Source of the DNA: Pollenia angustigena
Lineage: Eukaryota > Arthropoda > Insecta > Diptera > Polleniidae
Direction of reading: 5' to 3'
Assembly (NCBI GenBank): GCA_930367215.1
Contig: OV884060.1
Coordinates: 209,501,253-209,565,252, forward strand
Length of the DNA stretch: 64,000 nt
The notes under the pieces were generated by a model. That model was given only the letters and a program-made list of their open reading frames with translations. It made no database searches and was not told the origin of the DNA. Position 1 is the first letter of the stretch. Each line of letters starts with the position of its first letter. Positions 53,508 to 63,059 of the stretch are shown piece after piece. Both the position numbers and the translations under genes were made by a program.

Positions 53508-53874
53508 CTGTGAATAACGGAATAATATTTTCCTTATGACATTTGCCGTTCACATGGTGTTTAGCGCTCCTCTGTTTGAATAAATGCTGCAGTATCTCTT
53601 CTCTTTAAGCGACTATAGCCGCCATCATTTAAAATATTTCGAGCTGTTTAGTGGATTTGGGTGCGGTTTAAGCCTTCTTTAATATTTAATTAAATACTTT
53701 GTGATCATAGTTTATACCGATGACACATTGACATCTTTGTTAATGTTCGAATTTTTACATACCGGGGAGCGGGGATCTGATGATTCAACGAATTTTTCGT
53801 GGTTGCCTACAAAAACTTTAACATTTGCAAAAGTTAATGTGTGGGTGTAGTTGTTGGTTGGCATGTCTGAAATA

Positions 53875-54497
53875 CAATGTAGCCTCGTTGAACGCAACCC
53901 TCGATATGCGCAACCTCGCGCTTAACGCAACACCCAATTGGTAACATTGGAGACTATGTAAACGAAACTTTTCAAAAAACAAAGCCTCAATTAGAACTTT
54001 GGAAAAGCAAAACAAGTAAGGCTTTTTTTGTGTTTTTTTTAGTTTGGTTTTTGATAAATAAATTCAAAACTAAAACGAGTGTATGTAAAATCTTATGCTT
54101 AAGTGCAATAGTCTTTTTGATTTACCGTTATTCTAAGAATGACAAATATTTTGTGCGTATTAAGTACTTCTGTTTTTGAAATCAATTTAGTTTAGAAACT
54201 TCTTAAAATCTTTAACTCGATAACAACCATCATTACAAATTAACAAACATTTGAATGTGTATTTTATTTGATTTTTTATTAGATGTATACTTTTCTGTTT
54301 TTATTCTTTATTTCAATGAAATAAATACGATTATTGAAAGCTAACCATAGTTTTTTTTTTATAAAATGCTTGATTGGTTTGAAATAAGCTTTTAAATAGA
54401 AAAATATGACTAGAAATTTGTGACTTGATTTGCGCAACAAATCAGTTATCGCAACAGCCCAAAATTTCTATTGGTTGCGTTCACCGAGGTTACACTG
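53875..54497. mobile_element. Tigger/pogo-like MITE, copy 1
   Basis: Ends CAATGTAGCCTCGTTGAACG and (reverse) CAGTGTAACCTCGGTGAACG, flanked by TA (53873-53874, 54498-54499). GAACGCAAC/TGCGCAAC words repeat several times inside both ends, as expected for multiple transposase-binding sites. CAGTG tips plus TA fit the pogo group. No intact transposase. Confidence 0.65.
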
Positions 54498-54654
54498 TAA
54501 ATGTATATCAAATACAAAAGAGGGCCTCAATCACTTAAGTGTTGGACTTCCGCACTTATCGATTGAGGAGGACTTAAAAAATCTTTTTTTTTTCAATAAT
54601 AAATTTTCGAACGACTAAGTAATTTTCTAACAGCTTGTGAGTGTGTTAACGGGT

Positions 54655-54740
54655 AATTTAAGCTTCCATTTACATATTAAGCCTTCATACCAGACTTTAT
54701 CAAAAGCTTGAGAAGCATCAATGAGTGCAGATCAAGAATT
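54655..54740 (-). pseudogene. Reverse-transcriptase scrap (LINE)
   Basis: Minus strand reads LIDASQAFDKVWYEGLICKW, the motif with the first catalytic Asp of non-LTR reverse transcriptases (usual form LDxSKAFDKVWHxGLLxKL). Only about 25 residues remain. Confidence 0.6.
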
Positions 54741-55121
54741 CAAGTTGAAAACTTTATAAGGAAATTCCCAATTTTTTTTTCGTCTAAAAATATCCGGGAA
54801 TTTAGTCCAGAATGGAAACCCTAGTGTAGTGTTATACAACTTACTGCTACACATAAATAAACACATCATACTACCGTCATATATACAACTACCGCCCGCC
54901 ATACATTGACTCACTCTCTTAACTTCTCTATCACCCTTTTTTTTAATATTTGTAAGATTATATCCTTAAAGGAATAACACTGAATACATTTTTGAATTGT
55001 AACAACGTTGTGTTCACATGCTTTCTGTTCCGCTACTTTTTAATCTTTTGGAATTTGTCTTATTATTTTTCTTAAATTATGATTTTGGATTAAAAAAAAA
55101 AATATTGAGAATTTTTTAAAA
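54741..55121. other. Gap, nothing recognised
   Basis: No feature seen. Confidence 0.3.
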
Positions 55122-55370
55122 CAGGGGCCTAATCACCGCATTCGATATCGAGTAAGCTATCGTATCGAGTAAACTATCGAATTTTTCTGCATACGATAGA
55201 CACTGACGTATCGAATGAAAACTAGAGAGAAGTAATGTCTTTGGTTACTCGATATCTAATGATATCATCTCAAATTACGATACATTTCATTCGATATCGA
55301 GAGTCATAATACCAAAATAAAAAATTTCGATAAATTTTGCTCGATATCGTATGCGGTAATTATACCCCAG
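55122..55370. mobile_element. MITE rich in ATCGATAT words, copy 1
   Basis: Ends CAGGGGCCTAATCACCGCAT and (reverse) CTGGGGTATAATTACCGCAT, continuing TCGATATCGAG. Many GATATCGA/TATCGA words. The second copy is at 62625-63056. Confidence 0.7.
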
Positions 55371-55454
55371 TCAATTTTATAATATATTGGTATACAAATA
55401 AGTTTCTGCTGTTTTTCCAGAGTGGGCTTATTATGGGGCTTATGGTTAATTACA

Positions 55455-55497
55455 AACAGAACATTATTTAGCGTTCGGCTCGCACACCCAAGAAGAT
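55455..55497 (-). repeat. Fragment of the AGTGTTCGAAAATAAAC hAT family
   Basis: ACATTATTTAGCGTTCGGCT then CGCACACCCAAGAA matches, in reverse, the right end of 10607-11397. Confidence 0.55.
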
Positions 55498-56500
55498 AAA
55501 GCACGTTGAAACTCGCTTACATACACATATATTCAGATTTTAAGTCTTTGTTCTAGTTTTCGACAAACGTCTTATTTAAGAAGTGGGTTTGCATTGAAAT
55601 CTTTTCACTGTTGGAGATTCATTTTAGGTTTTAATGTTTAATTTCATATTATCAGTTATTTCTTTTACGCCATGTCGCACAGTGGTATTTTTTTTGGCAA
55701 AAAGTCTATTTTTTTACAGTTATTTTTTAGAAATCTTTTGATGCAATTCTGTAGAGAAATGTTTCATTAGTAGAAAACCATGATTTGTTTTCGAAAAAAT
55801 AAAATTTTGTATAAAAAAGAGTGTGGTAAAGTTATCTAAATATTATGCAACGAAAACTGATGAAAATTTTACTACATTTCAGTTGTTTATACAATAAATA
55901 TGGTTTAACTACGAATATTTTTAGAGCATTCTTATTAAAATATAGTATTTTAAATTTAATAGGAAAGAAAAATTATTTAAATTACATATATAGTTTAAGA
56001 GATCTGAGCAAATCAAAATGACTCCAAAAAATTTAGCAGTTTTCATTAGAAAAAAAATAAGTTAGCTCGGTCTACCTCCATGTTAGTACTACTACTAAAT
56101 TAAAATTTGGAATGTTTTCTTTCATTTTATGTAAAAAAATTCTGCGACTTTTTGCGATCGCTGAACAAACTTATAAATTTTGTGATAAAACTCACGTATT
56201 TTTTGTGAATATTTACAATAAATTGCAATGCATATTTACAGTAAAAGGTTTTGTATACTTTTAGGCTTTTACTTTTACTTTTTAATAACTGATTGACAGC
56301 AATATCGAAAAAGTGCATAACAAAAAAAGAAAAACAAAACCATATGATTATTTGAAATAATAATATTTGCCAAAAAAGTTTAAGAAAACTATTAAACCTA
56401 ACTAATTTTTAAAATGGGTTCCTTTTGTGTTTCATATAGTGAATTGTGCAAGGAACTTATAAATTGCAATAAAAATGTGGATTTATTAACTGATTTCATT
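55498..56500. other. AT-rich stretch, nothing recognised
   Basis: No repeat ends or gene signatures. Confidence 0.3.
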
Positions 56501-56870
56501 TTGGGTACTATGGGCGGTGGGTTAAGGGCGTGGCCAATTTTGATTCAAACTTATATTTTTCTAAATTGAGCTAAATAAAGGCTCAGAGCAAAATTTGAAA
56601 AACTTTGGGCCAAAAAAAAATTTTGGGTTTTATGGGTGGTGGGCGGGTGGAGGGCGTGGCCAATTTTGATGAAACTTTATTTTTTATTTAATTGAGCTAA
56701 ATAAAGGCTCAGAGCAAAATTTCAAAAACTTTGGGCCAAAAAAAAATTTTGGGTTCTATGGGCGGTGGTTGGAGGGCGTGGCGAATTTTGATGAAACTTT
56801 ATATTTTTCTTAATTGAGCTAACCAAAGGCTCAGAGCAAAATTTCAACATTCTACGAGCACTCCTTATAT
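56501..56870. repeat. Three-unit tandem repeat, period about 123 bp
   Basis: Unit marked by TTTTGGGT(A/T)(C/T)TATGGG, GGGCGTGGCCAATTTTGAT, AATTGAGCTAAATAAAGGCT and CAGAGCAAAATTT, starting at about 56501, 56623 and 56747. Short satellite or element core. Confidence 0.8.
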
Positions 56871-56944
56871 TTTTTGCCAAACATTATATGGACAAATCCC
56901 TCTGTGTGTCGTGGACGCTCCAAATCTGGTTAAATAGGCCAATT

Positions 56945-57268
56945 AAGCCGGCGATACACTATCCTATTCAGTCGTACAATTTGTCAAAAAAATCGTGTGT
57001 GCTCATAAATAAAATGAATTAAGTGACAGATTTTTTTGACAGGTCTGTCCGACTTGCAAATGTTTATGAAAATTATCATAAAATGATAGTTTCTATGCGG
57101 CCAGAGTTGCATTTTCTTGTAGAGTAGCTGAGTCGTTTGAGTTGGCATCATTTTTGTGGGATAGTGTTGCATTGACAACAGATTTTAAAGACATTTTTTT
57201 ATGTCGGATAGAATTCCATCAGATTTTCGTGTGAATGAATCGTACGTAGGATAGTTAATCCCGGCCTT
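56945..57268. mobile_element. MITE with AAGCCGGCGATACACTATCC tips
   Basis: Ends AAGCCGGCGATACACTATCC and (reverse) AAGGCCGGGATTAACTATCC. The inner TTTTTTTGACA/TGTCAAAAAA words are inverted. Confidence 0.6.
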
Positions 57269-57558
57269 TAGTAATATAAACGAAATTTTTTTTTCTATTT
57301 TTCGTAATAGAACCCCTTATTTTCACTTGCTTTGCGATTATCCCTATTTTGCCCTAGATGGTACCAAAAAATGTATATTTATGTTGAAATTTAGCCTGCA
57401 GAACTAAAAGTCGTTTCCATTCCTTTAAGCTCTTGTGTTTAGAGTGTTTCAAAAGTCTTTTGCTACTTTTTCTTTTAGATTCACCAAACACAAAAGCATT
57501 TTCTTGGTATTTTTTTATTGACGTATTTTATGTCTGTCAAGTTAAGTGTGCTTGTGTA

Positions 57559-57562
<4 letters not shown>

Positions 57563-57606
<44 letters not shown>
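57563..57606. repeat. (TG)n microsatellite
   Basis: About 22 uninterrupted TG units directly before the MITE that starts at 57611. Confidence 0.95.
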
Positions 57607-57607
<1 letters not shown>

Positions 57608-57610
57608 TAT

Positions 57611-58473
57611 CACCCAGCGGGAAAACTCAGAAGACCTTCTTACTTCAGGCCTTTTTAAAGGCCTGCTTAAAAAATTTTTGGATTTAATTACTATTCTTAC
57701 GTAACTGCTAAATAATGCCTCACAGAAGGTATCGGCTCTTTGGTATGAGAAGCGAGAAAAGAAGGAGTAACGTTTTTTGTTTTCTTTTTTTGCACAAGCA
57801 AAAGCAAAAGAATTCAGATCCCTTTACAAAAACAATGTAACATATGTTGTAAATCATTTTAGTTGAAGTGGAAAACAGAAAGAGTAAAATGTTTTGTTTT
57901 GTTTTTTTCGCCAAAGCGAAAGAATTCAGATCCCGTTATAAAAGCAAAGCAACAAAGTAGGTGCATATTAAAATACAAAATAAAAACAATAATGTAAATC
58001 ATTTTAGTTGAGTTTTGTCCATTATGGAAGATAGGTACTTGTGCTTAAAAGTTTTATTTTATTATAAACTTTTATTTGCAATCTATTTTACAATATTTAG
58101 CAAATTTGATTATTTCAATAAAAAAATATGTATCACATGTTTTATTAATCTACAATAAGTTTAATAAAATATATAAACATACGTTTGTAAAATAGGTATA
58201 GGTACAAATATAAAAAGTTAAATAACAAGATAACCTTTTTGCTAAGGCCTTTTGACAGTCATTCTCTGGAAAGCCTTCTAAGAGCCATGTATTTGAAGGC
58301 CTTTAAGAAGCTCTGGGGAAGAAAGGAAAGCGGAAGGCCTTCTCCGCAATGACAACGCGTGTAAAAAAGATATGAGTATGGAATGGAGCGAGAAGGCCTT
58401 GTTTATCCAAAAGAAGGGGTACAGAGGCCTTCTGGAAGGCCTCCGTACTCCTTCTTTTTCCCGCTGGGCACTG
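57611..58473. mobile_element. Word-rich MITE with CCCAGCGGGAAAA tips
   Basis: Ends CACCCAGCGGGAAAACTCAG and (reverse) CAGTGCCCAGCGGGAAAAAG. AAGGCCTT/GGCCTTCT words occur about a dozen times, all in the outer parts. The middle has two diverged direct repeats of about 140 bp (AAAGAATTCAGATCCC, then TGTAAATCATTTTAGTTGA). Confidence 0.65.
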
Positions 58474-58632
58474 TTTGTCTGTAGTGGTATGTACTTGCGT
58501 CTTTTATATAAACCTTTTTAAAATTTTTGTTAGTATAATACTTTGAATATATGTCATTTTAGGCTTATTTGGTATTTTCTCTTAGTTTATAATAGTTTAA
58601 CCGAAAAATTTCAAACTTTTTCTATATAACAC

Positions 58633-58660
58633 ACCCCCCCCCCCCCCCCCCCCCCCCCCC
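58633..58660. repeat. C28 homopolymer
   Basis: Uninterrupted poly-C. The length may be unreliable in assembly. Confidence 0.9.
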
Positions 58661-59089
58661 ACTCACCTTTTTTTTGTAATAATCCGCATGTAAAGATCTT
58701 AAGATAAACAACTTAAGACATTGTAAAAAAGAAGGAATTTCTTTATTTTATGTGTTTTTGGAAATTGTGTTTTTTGTCGTTGTTGTTTTTGTTAAATTGT
58801 CGCATTTTAATTTAAATTTTATTAGTTAAATCAAATTAATGGAGTTTTAACGTGATTTCAACTAAAAGAGTATTTTCGGTATCTTTTCTTGTTTCTTTTA
58901 ATTGTTGGTTTAAACTTATTCTTTTGTTTGCTTTTGCTTCTGTTGCTGTGTAATTAGTCAATTATTTGTTCTGTCAGTGTTTAAGCGTTTAAATTTTTAA
59001 GTCTTATAGTCTATAGATAAAAAATAAAAGTTTTGCTTTTCAGTTTTAAATCTGCTTATTGTCATTTCAAGGCAACCGGGATGACTTTG
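58661..59089. other. AT-rich gap
   Basis: Nothing recognised. Confidence 0.3.
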
Positions 59090-59097
59090 TTTATTAG

Positions 59098-60048
59098 CAG
59101 GGAAACCAAAAATATGCAATTGGCATGTTTTTCCTTGTGCGACCAATGAAGGCAGAAACAATATATTTATCCGTTTTATAGCTTTTTATGAATTTTGGCA
59201 TCGATTTGTTAGTGCATATTTTTGCATATTTTATCGTTTGCAGCTTTTTTTTGCATTATTGAGTTAAATAAATTATTTTTTTTTTCGAAAATCTGTTACT
59301 TCAATTTCGACATCTACATTTAATTATAATTCTAAAATTGTAAGACAAAGCAGATTCTCATTAAGGATAAATGTTATGCGACTTGTATCTAGACTAATCT
59401 TTTAGTATTCCGATCGACTCAGAATCCCTTTTTAAAGTGTTCTAACGATGTCCATCCGTCTGTCTGGCTGGTTATCTGTCCTTGTGCGCAAAGTACATGT
59501 TCCAATTTTGTATATAATTTGATCAAATATGGACGAAGTCTATGCAAATGGTAAGAATCGGTCTATAATTTCACATCGAAATTAGACTCTTTGTGTCCGC
59601 AAGCTATCTAATTACGATGGTATTTAAATTAAATTCGTCCCAAAAATATTTTACTGCAAATTAAATTTTTTTCGAATTGGGTCTCATTTGCTCAAAGCTC
59701 TCTCATCCTTAAATAGCTTTAACTTCCTTTTAAATGTTAACATTTGTTAACAATTTGGCGACCGTACCCAAAATCCCTTTAAGACAAAAACCCATATGGA
59801 GGTTTATATCTAGATAATATTCGGCGCAAACATCTCTTATATGAATTTTAACCTAATATGGGCTTAATCGATAATATTTTTAGTTTTTTTTAATTTTGTT
59901 ATTAATTTGTTGAATATTGTGTCTTCAAATGAGTAATTTTTAATTTTTAGGGCATATTTTTAACATTTTTCAGGGCATATTTTCCAGTTTTTACTGCATA
60001 TTTAATGCGCATAAAACGCGTTTTTAAAGCATATTTCTGGTTTCCCTG
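59098..60048. mobile_element. hAT-type element (CAGGGAAACCAGAAATATGC tips)
   Basis: 951 bp. Ends CAGGGAAACCAAAAATATGC and (reverse) CAGGGAAACCAGAAATATGC, exact 8-bp duplication TTTATTAG (59090-59097, 60049-60056). GCATATTT words recur at both ends. It contains a mini-me variant B piece at about 59400-59830. A fragment of the same family is at 41989-42051. Confidence 0.88.
59400..59830 (+). repeat. mini-me-like repeat, variant B fragment
   Basis: CGATCGACTCAGAATCCC, ACGATGTCCATCCGTCTGTC and TGGCTGG match 42270-42345. Nested in the hAT element. Confidence 0.55.
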
Positions 60049-60059
60049 TTTATTAGTTT

Positions 60060-60370
60060 TTTGTGAGTCTCTTTTTCGCATTGGCTAATGGCTTGGCTTC
60101 ATATACCTGTTCCGAGTTAAAACTAATGCGATTTCCAGCATTAACCGTATGCTTTTGTTTTAAACCTCAATTTTTTTGACGTGTTTGGGACTTGGTGGAG
60201 TACCATATAAAAGTCAAATGAATTCAAAGTGGATAACCATAAGAAATTCAGTCTTGATTACCGGTGGAGGCCACAATACTCGGGAGCGGTCTAAAGGTCT
60301 AGGTCAGCTGAGGACTTTTGGAAGAGGCTCCAATTTGACGTCGTGCGCATTTGAAATCATTTAACTTAAA
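60060..60370. other. Coding-like, GC-richer segment without identity
   Basis: On the plus strand a 62-codon frame (60176-60364) ends after CAFEII. On the minus strand, 60130-60070 is open (HTVNAGNRISFNSEQ) and is followed by a possible donor (CAG-GTATAT). No family is recognised. It could be retroelement debris or an exon of an unknown gene. Confidence 0.25.
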
Positions 60371-60559
60371 GAACAAAAAAAAAAAATAAATAAAAATATT
60401 TTGTTTAGGGAATATATTTACATTGAGATAAATATCGTGAAAATTTAAAGCTCAGTATCCATGTTCTGTAACTTTGGTGAGAGCTTCTCGCATCGAAAAA
60501 GATGTGAAACAAAATATTCCATCGTTTCTCGAAAAATAAGAAAAAAGTGTATCTTTAAC

Positions 60560-61020
60560 TCATGTCGAAAACTATCAAGAGAGATAACGTCGCTACATTA
60601 TAAATGTCATAATATTCACTCGAAGCCGATGTGAAATTGCAGACGTTGAGAACGCCAGTCACACGTATCGTTGACGGCGACCAAAATTTACTAAAATTGA
60701 AAAATTTTGTAGGATAGTGAATCCCAAGCTGTTTAGGCAACTGCAGTAGGTATGTGCTGTGGCTCTATATTGTTGAAACCACAAGGTTATGTGGTTTTTC
60801 ACGGCTGGCCTAACAACATTTTTCAACATTGTTCGCTATGCACCACCACTGACAGATATTATCTTTTCGGACGATATATCGCACTCAACAGTTCACTAAG
60901 ATGGCTGCAAATGTGGCAAATGAACTGTTCTTGGATTCTTCGTAGCCCAAAAACCCACAATTATTTAATAGGAAATAAGCTTCACCGCTCATTGTTGTTT
61001 GTTTTAAAAAATAAAATTAA
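60560..61020 (-). pseudogene. Strongly decayed mariner-like transposase
   Basis: Minus strand near 60990 reads SGEAYFLLNNCGFLGYEESK, compared with SDEAHFxLNxxNxxFWGxENP of mariner proteins. Near 60770 it reads ITLWFQQYRATAHTY, compared with WFQQDGATxHTA (catalytic Asp to Tyr). Several stops. Ends not identified. Confidence 0.5.
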
Positions 61021-61090
61021 AAAAGACGTCCCCTGAAGAAGTAGAAAAATACTCTACGAAACGTTGGGGAAAACTGTAATAAAATCGATG

Positions 61091-61773
61091 TTTTTTTTTT
61101 ACATTGAAAAGCTCCGGGCCTAACAATCTTAACAATAATGAATTGATTTAAAATTTTAAAATTGGCCAACTGAAGTAAGAACAAAATTGAATTATGTTGG
61201 TTCGTTCTTCGATCAAAAATTCGTTTTTATGCAAAAACTTTTAACAAAACATTTATTACAATTATTTCAAACGAAACTATTTCTAAATTTTTTTTTTTTA
61301 AATTCCTGTGAACTTAAATTCCTAAAATTACCACTATATGCTAGATGAGAGGATATTTTATCTTTAATTACCTAAAAACGATAGACTTCGTGTAGGAGGT
61401 GTAACACAATTATTTTTAATGCCAAAAGATGCTTTTCACAGATTCGAAAACAAACAAAAAAAAAAAAAACTAAAACAAAATACAAAAAAATGTACGTGTT
61501 TTATCAAATGAAACGTGCTGTCATTACGGTCAAATAATATTTATGGAAAAAGTCTAAATTTTCAGTTCTAAAAAGTTGGTGGGCAAAAAAATTTCTCTTT
61601 TTAAATTAGTTTTTTTTCTTTTTGCAAATAAATGAAATAAATAAATTTGAGTTTGTTGCTGTTAAAGTTTAAATATGATTTTTTTTAGGTACTTCTGGGA
61701 AAAAATACTGAAATGTTAGATTTAAAATACTGTACCAATCGAAATTATTTTTTCAGTGTTGTAAAAACTCAAA
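61091..61773. other. AT-rich gap
   Basis: Nothing recognised. Confidence 0.3.
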
Positions 61774-61775
61774 TA

Positions 61776-62606
61776 CAGTGCACTCGCGGTAACTTGAACA
61801 CCGTCTAACGTGAACACCGCCTAACTTGAACAAGATTTTTTTTACATTGACTACTCTGTAACGTGAACAAACTCAAAAAGCTCTATAACGTGAACATTTT
61901 TTTTTACCTTTTACCAAAGGTAAAAAAAAGGGAGATGCAATGGTGGATCAAAGTGACATGAGTGTAGTTAGACGCTTAAGGGAGAAGCCAGTATTTCAAC
62001 TACTTATTAGAAAAGAAAAATCAGCAGAAAAAGATAAACGATTTTTTAATGCCTAAATGCTATGAGTAATTTTATTTGCAATGTAATTTTAATTCAATAG
62101 ATATATTCTCGTGATCTCATTTTGGTTTGTAATGAATTCTAATGTATAATTTTATTTTTACTAGGATCGCCCGGTGTTCGAAATTCGACCACTCGACATT
62201 TACTTTCGAGAATACCTGTGCGTTATACAACAAAAACGTACACATTTTAAGAAAATGACAAAAATTGACTATTGACCCAACTTTGTACGTATGTCTGTAA
62301 GATAAATTAAAACGCTTTTCAAACACTTTTATTCAAAAAATTTAGAAAAAAAATATATTAGAAATCAACCACAAAAAAATTGTTCCCGTATTTATATATA
62401 AGATATTATTATAGTAATGGAAATAATAATAAACCACATAAATATGTACATTTATATTTTAATAATGGAAATAACCAGAAAAAATTTCACGTTCAAGGGT
62501 GTAAAACAGAAATTTTTTTATGAAATTCGACAATCGCTAACGTGAACAATTTCGCTAACATGAACTCCCTAGGTTTTAATTAGTTCACGTTACCGCGAGC
62601 GCACTG
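61776..62606. mobile_element. Tigger/pogo-like element, copy 2
   Basis: Ends CAGTGCACTCGCGGTAACTT and (reverse) CAGTGCGCTCGCGGTAACGT, flanked by TA (61774-61775, 62607-62608). CTAACGTGAACA-like words are repeated four to five times inside the left end and two or three times inside the right. Contains a small frame at 61940-62056. The outer flanks (CAGTGTTGTAAAAACT, AGTCTTTACAACACTG) are themselves inverted, so it may have landed in a palindromic site. Confidence 0.72.
61940..62056 (+). pseudogene. Short open frame inside the Tigger-like element
   Basis: MVDQSDMSVVRRLREKPVFQ, LLIRKEKSAEKDKRFFNA, stop. Charged and coding-like, placed where the transposase C-terminus would lie, but I do not recognise the sequence with confidence. 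Confidence 0.3.
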
Positions 62607-62624
62607 TAAAGTCTTTACAACACT

Positions 62625-63056
62625 GGGATCTAATTACCGCATACGATATCGAGCAAAATTGATCGCAAATTTTTATTTTGGTATTACGACTCTCGATATC
62701 GATAGAAATGTATCGTAATTTGAGATGAAAGCATTCGATATCGAGTAACCAAAGACATTACTTGAGCCGTTTATTTTGAAAGTGGCATAAGTCATTTCGG
62801 TTTTTAAGTCGAGATAATTAAGGGTTTGCGTTTTAACACGTTTAAAAATATGGATGCTAACTTTCGAGAAGATTCACTTGTATTTGATACATCATGATAA
62901 TGATATTTTTCTCAGTATTATTATTATTATTATTTATTATTATTATTTATTATTAACTCGATTTTTTTTGAAAAAGTGACTAATGCCACTTTCAAAATAA
63001 ACGGCTCACTTCTCTCTAGTTTTTATTCGATACGTCAGTGTCTATCGAATGCAATT
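62625..63056. mobile_element. MITE rich in ATCGATAT words, copy 2, interrupted
   Basis: Matches 55122-55370 in reverse (GGGATCTAATTACCGCATAC, TTTTATTTTGGTATTA, AGTAACCAAAGACATTACTT, CGATACGTCAGTGTCTATCG). The far end is truncated. Split by the 62764-63007 element. Confidence 0.7.
62764..63007. mobile_element. MITE with GAGCCGTTTATTTTGAAAGT tips and ACTT duplication
   Basis: 244 bp. Ends GAGCCGTTTATTTTGAAAGT and its complement, paired over 30 bp. ACTT on both sides (62760-62763, 63008-63011). The empty site CATTACTTCTCTC (inverse) exists in the relative at 55122-55370, which confirms the boundaries. Contains a TTATTATTATT run. Confidence 0.85.
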
Positions 63057-63059
63057 TAA

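Noticed and set aside
57563..57606. Regulatory Z-DNA element at the (TG)n run
   Set aside because: A simple microsatellite next to a MITE; nothing in the sequence shows a regulatory role.
60176..60364. Kinase catalytic exon
   Set aside because: Translated in all frames, it shows no GGDGT or GNDLAR motif.
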